This document shows, in pieces, positions 62,407 to 64,000 of a stretch of 64,000 nucleotides of DNA; within the stretch, counting starts at the first letter, position 1, and the number at the start of each line of letters is the position of its first letter. The stretch covers positions 41,252-105,251 of the forward strand of contig CAINOB010000018.1 of NCBI GenBank assembly GCA_903851365.1, read 5' to 3'. A program made the translations under genes and the position numbers. Source of the stretch: an uncultured Bacteroidota bacterium (GTDB lineage Bacteria > Bacteroidota > Bacteroidia > Bacteroidales > UBA12481). A model generated the notes under the pieces. It had not been told where the DNA came from and ran no database searches. It worked only from the letters and a program-made list of their open reading frames with translations.

Positions 62407-63054
62407 ATGCAAAGGGTTAAGGAGATTATTTTAACCGGTGGAATGGTGCCGGTATTCAACCATAAGGATCCGGAGGTTGGCTGCCAGGTAGTCCAGGCTT
62501 GCTATGATGCCGGCCTTCGGGTATTTGAGTGGACAAATCGCGGCGCCGAAGCTGAAAGTCTGTTTAGTGTAATCAAGATATATATTGATAAGAATTGCCC
62601 GGGTATGTTGCTGGGCGCAGGATCCCTTTTTGATGGTGACACCTGTCGCCGGTTTCATCGTATGGGCGCTGCTTTTATCGTCAGCCCCGTTTTGGAACCC
62701 GATATGGCTCGCACCTGCAAGGAGTTGAAAATTATGTGGATACCCGGATGTGGTACGGCCACGGAAATTCATCAGGCTTATAAATGGGGTGCCGGCATTG
62801 TTAAAGTTTTTCCCGGTGATTCAGCCGGTGGTCCAGGTTTTGTTAAGGCAGTTTTGGGCCCTATGCCGTGGGCGGAAATCATGCCTACAGGAGGCGTTAG
62901 TCCGGATGCCGGTAACCTGAAAACCTGGTTCGATGCCGGTGTTTGCTGCGTAGGCATGGGATCAAAATTGTTTACCAAAGAGTTGATTACCGATCAGGTC
63001 AGACTGACTGAAGCTGTTAAAACCACCTTGGAACTTATTAGGAAAATCAGATGA
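62407..63054 (+). CDS. KDPG/KHG-type aldolase
   Basis: A 215-residue class I aldolase of the Eda family. The Schiff-base lysine is Lys133 in GAGIVKVFPGD. VFEWTNRG supplies the general-base Glu in the usual E-x-T position, LLGAGSLFDG and PTGGVSPD are the substrate and phosphate loops. It splits 2-keto-3-deoxy-6-phosphogluconate (or the 4-hydroxy analogue) into pyruvate and glyceraldehyde 3-phosphate. This is the end of hexuronate catabolism, consistent with the lyase upstream. A KDG kinase is not seen in the window. Confidence 0.9.
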   Translation: MQRVKEIILTGGMVPVFNHKDPEVGCQVVQACYDAGLRVFEWTNRGAEAESLFSVIKIYIDKNCPGMLLGAGSLFDGDTCRRFHRMGAAFIVSPVLEPDMARTCKELKIMWIPGCGTATEIHQAYKWGAGIVKVFPGDSAGGPGFVKAVLGPMPWAEIMPTGGVSPDAGNLKTWFDAGVCCVGMGSKLFTKELITDQVRLTEAVKTTLELIRKIR

Positions 63055-63082
63055 TGAATGTGATTAGAATAGCTCAAAAAAG

Positions 63083-63130
63083 CGCTGTCATCCCCGCGAA
63101 AGCGGGGACCCCTTTCCTTAACACGAATTC
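63083..63130 (+). repeat. Palindromic element F
   Basis: The best-preserved stem (CCCCGC-GAAA-GCGGGG) with flanks gctgtcat and accccttt. It lies 7 bp upstream of the TSUP permease ATG. Confidence 0.82.
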
Positions 63131-63136
63131 TTGCAA

Positions 63137-63898
63137 ATGTCCTTGCTTCATCTCATAATCGCCCTGATTGCAACCATCGCTGCCGGATTCATCAACGCGG
63201 TGGCCGGGGGTGGTACGCTCATTACTTTTCCGGTGCTCATTGCACTCGGACTTCCTCCGGTGTCTGCCAATGTAACCAATACCATTGCTTTATGCCCGGG
63301 CTATTTTGGAGGGATCTTCGCCCAGCGTAAAGATTTCAGCTCTCAGAAAAAACGGCTGATTGCCATACTGCCACTGAGTATCATCGGAGGGATAGCTGGC
63401 GGTTTGATATTGTTGAACACCGGTGAAAAAGCCTTTAATGGCATTGTGCCGTACCTGATTTTCCTGGCGTGCTTTTTACTGGCTATCCAGGTGCCGGTGA
63501 AAAAATGGATGCAATCCAATAGCGGCCACAGGCACAGCACCATGATCAAGCGGTTGGGCGCCGGATTACTGCTTCTTCTGGCATCAGTTTACGGAGGCTA
63601 TTTCGGAGCCGGGGTGAGTGTTATCGTTATTGCTATTCTGGGTTTGATTTACGACGATTCCCTCACCAGCCTGAACGTGTTGAAACAGGCAATATCTTTC
63701 AGTATAAATGTATCAGCGGCCATCTATTTTGCTTTCTCTGGCAAGGTCGATTGGACCTTTGCTGGCGTGATGATGGCAGGTGCAATCATCGGTGGCCTGA
63801 TCGGTGGAAGGTTCGCCAGCAGCATTAAACCTGGCGTTTTACGGTGGATTGTTATAATAGTGGGCTGTACCGCAGCAGTATTATACTTACTGAAATGA
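63137..63898 (+). CDS. TSUP family (TauE/SafE) permease
   Basis: A 253-residue membrane protein with about eight helices. The TauE/SafE repeat (PF01925) is visible as AAGFINAVAGGGTLITFPVLIALG near the N-terminus and again as GGYFGAGVSVIVIAILG. The family moves sulfite, sulfoacetate or other organosulfur anions, or is of unknown cargo. The ATG at 63137 is preferred to a TTG two codons earlier. The sequence right after its stop belongs to a different, opposite-strand gene fragment with no spacer. Confidence 0.85.
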   Translation: MSLLHLIIALIATIAAGFINAVAGGGTLITFPVLIALGLPPVSANVTNTIALCPGYFGGIFAQRKDFSSQKKRLIAILPLSIIGGIAGGLILLNTGEKAFNGIVPYLIFLACFLLAIQVPVKKWMQSNSGHRHSTMIKRLGAGLLLLLASVYGGYFGAGVSVIVIAILGLIYDDSLTSLNVLKQAISFSINVSAAIYFAFSGKVDWTFAGVMMAGAIIGGLIGGRFASSIKPGVLRWIVIIVGCTAAVLYLLK

Positions 63899-64000
63899 CC
63901 GAGTTGTTCGGCTCGGAGCACGACGCCGCGTTGGCCGGCAATCATCCGCAGGCCGGTCACTAGAAATTCACGCGCCACGATAATCAAGACCATCCATGCC
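63898..64000 (-). CDS. pgsA: pgsA-like fragment (CDP-diacylglycerol-glycerol-3-phosphate phosphatidyltransferase), incomplete at both ends
   Basis: On the minus strand the last 100 bases read AWMVLIIVAREFLVTGLR, then RGVVLRAEQLG. That is the region of PgsA which follows the CDP-alcohol phosphotransferase motif. The conserved continuation (K-x-KT...) is replaced by antisense of the TSUP gene, so homology stops at the TSUP stop codon. The stretch is clearly richer in G and C than its surroundings. It could be an assembly join, a transferred fragment, or a genuinely broken gene. Confidence 0.5.

Noticed and set aside
1-64000. tRNA, rRNA and insertion sequences
   Set aside because: No cloverleaf-like or ribosomal sequence was recognised by reading, and no transposase frame is present.

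Overview
The window comes from a Bacteroidota chromosome, most likely an anaerobic or environmental Bacteroidales/Marinilabiliales-type organism. The evidence is four secreted proteins ending in a type IX secretion (T9SS) type A sorting domain, a FISUMP-type lipoprotein domain, Bacteroidota -7 promoter motifs (TAnnTTTG) before several genes, and the near absence of Shine-Dalgarno sites. I see no rRNA, tRNA, CRISPR array or insertion sequence.

Layout. 0-4 kb: the 3' end of a Gfo/Idh/MocA oxidoreductase followed by a HEAT-repeat protein with two DUF1080 (3-keto-disaccharide hydrolase) domains. 4-21 kb: housekeeping and envelope genes (GNAT, MgtC, PAP2 phosphatase, an MFS transporter fused in frame to a lipoprotein, a beta-helix T9SS protein, AI-2E-type permease, TfoX-N protein, esterase, rubrerythrin-like protein, GH29 fucosidase, M1 peptidase, Na+:solute symporter, MNT-HEPN pair). 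21-27.5 kb: three tandem paralogous T9SS proteins with one small lipoprotein between them. 27.7-39.6 kb: a compact acyl-CoA operon (3-hydroxyacyl-CoA dehydrogenase, thiolase, nitronate-monooxygenase-like flavoprotein, fused isobutyryl-CoA mutase IcmF, acyl-CoA dehydrogenase, EtfB, EtfA, membrane Fe-S ETF:quinone oxidoreductase). It looks built to rearrange and oxidise (iso)butyryl-CoA and pass the electrons to quinone. The icmF frame is broken by a 5-bp tandem duplication. 39.7-57.3 kb: a catabolic block (C45 hydrolase, six-hairpin glycosidase, class V aminotransferase-like protein, a TIM-barrel glycosidase-like protein, sugar isomerase, ATPase, FMN and FAD oxidoreductases, SDR, Na/Pi cotransporter, GH38 alpha-mannosidase). 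57.6-63.9 kb: Gfo/Idh/MocA dehydrogenase, UroD/MtaA-like protein, heparinase II/III-like lyase, KDPG aldolase and a TSUP permease, suggesting uronate-containing glycan use. The last 100 bases read as an interior piece of pgsA on the minus strand and stop abruptly against the permease stop codon.

The most unusual feature runs across the whole window. Many families of degenerate tandem repeats with 7- or 8-nt units (for example ggcaaaa, cgacacc, tgtcacc, ggaagac, ctaatttg) fill the intergenic gaps. The same families also sit, in frame, inside at least five metabolic genes between 37.5 and 52.4 kb. They supply stop codons or C-termini to several genes, and they appear to encode the hydrophobic signal peptide of the beta-helix T9SS protein. 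A separate ~50-nt palindromic element (core hairpin CCCCGC-GAAR-GCGGGG) occurs at five loci. These repeat systems, more than any single gene, are what look underdescribed here.
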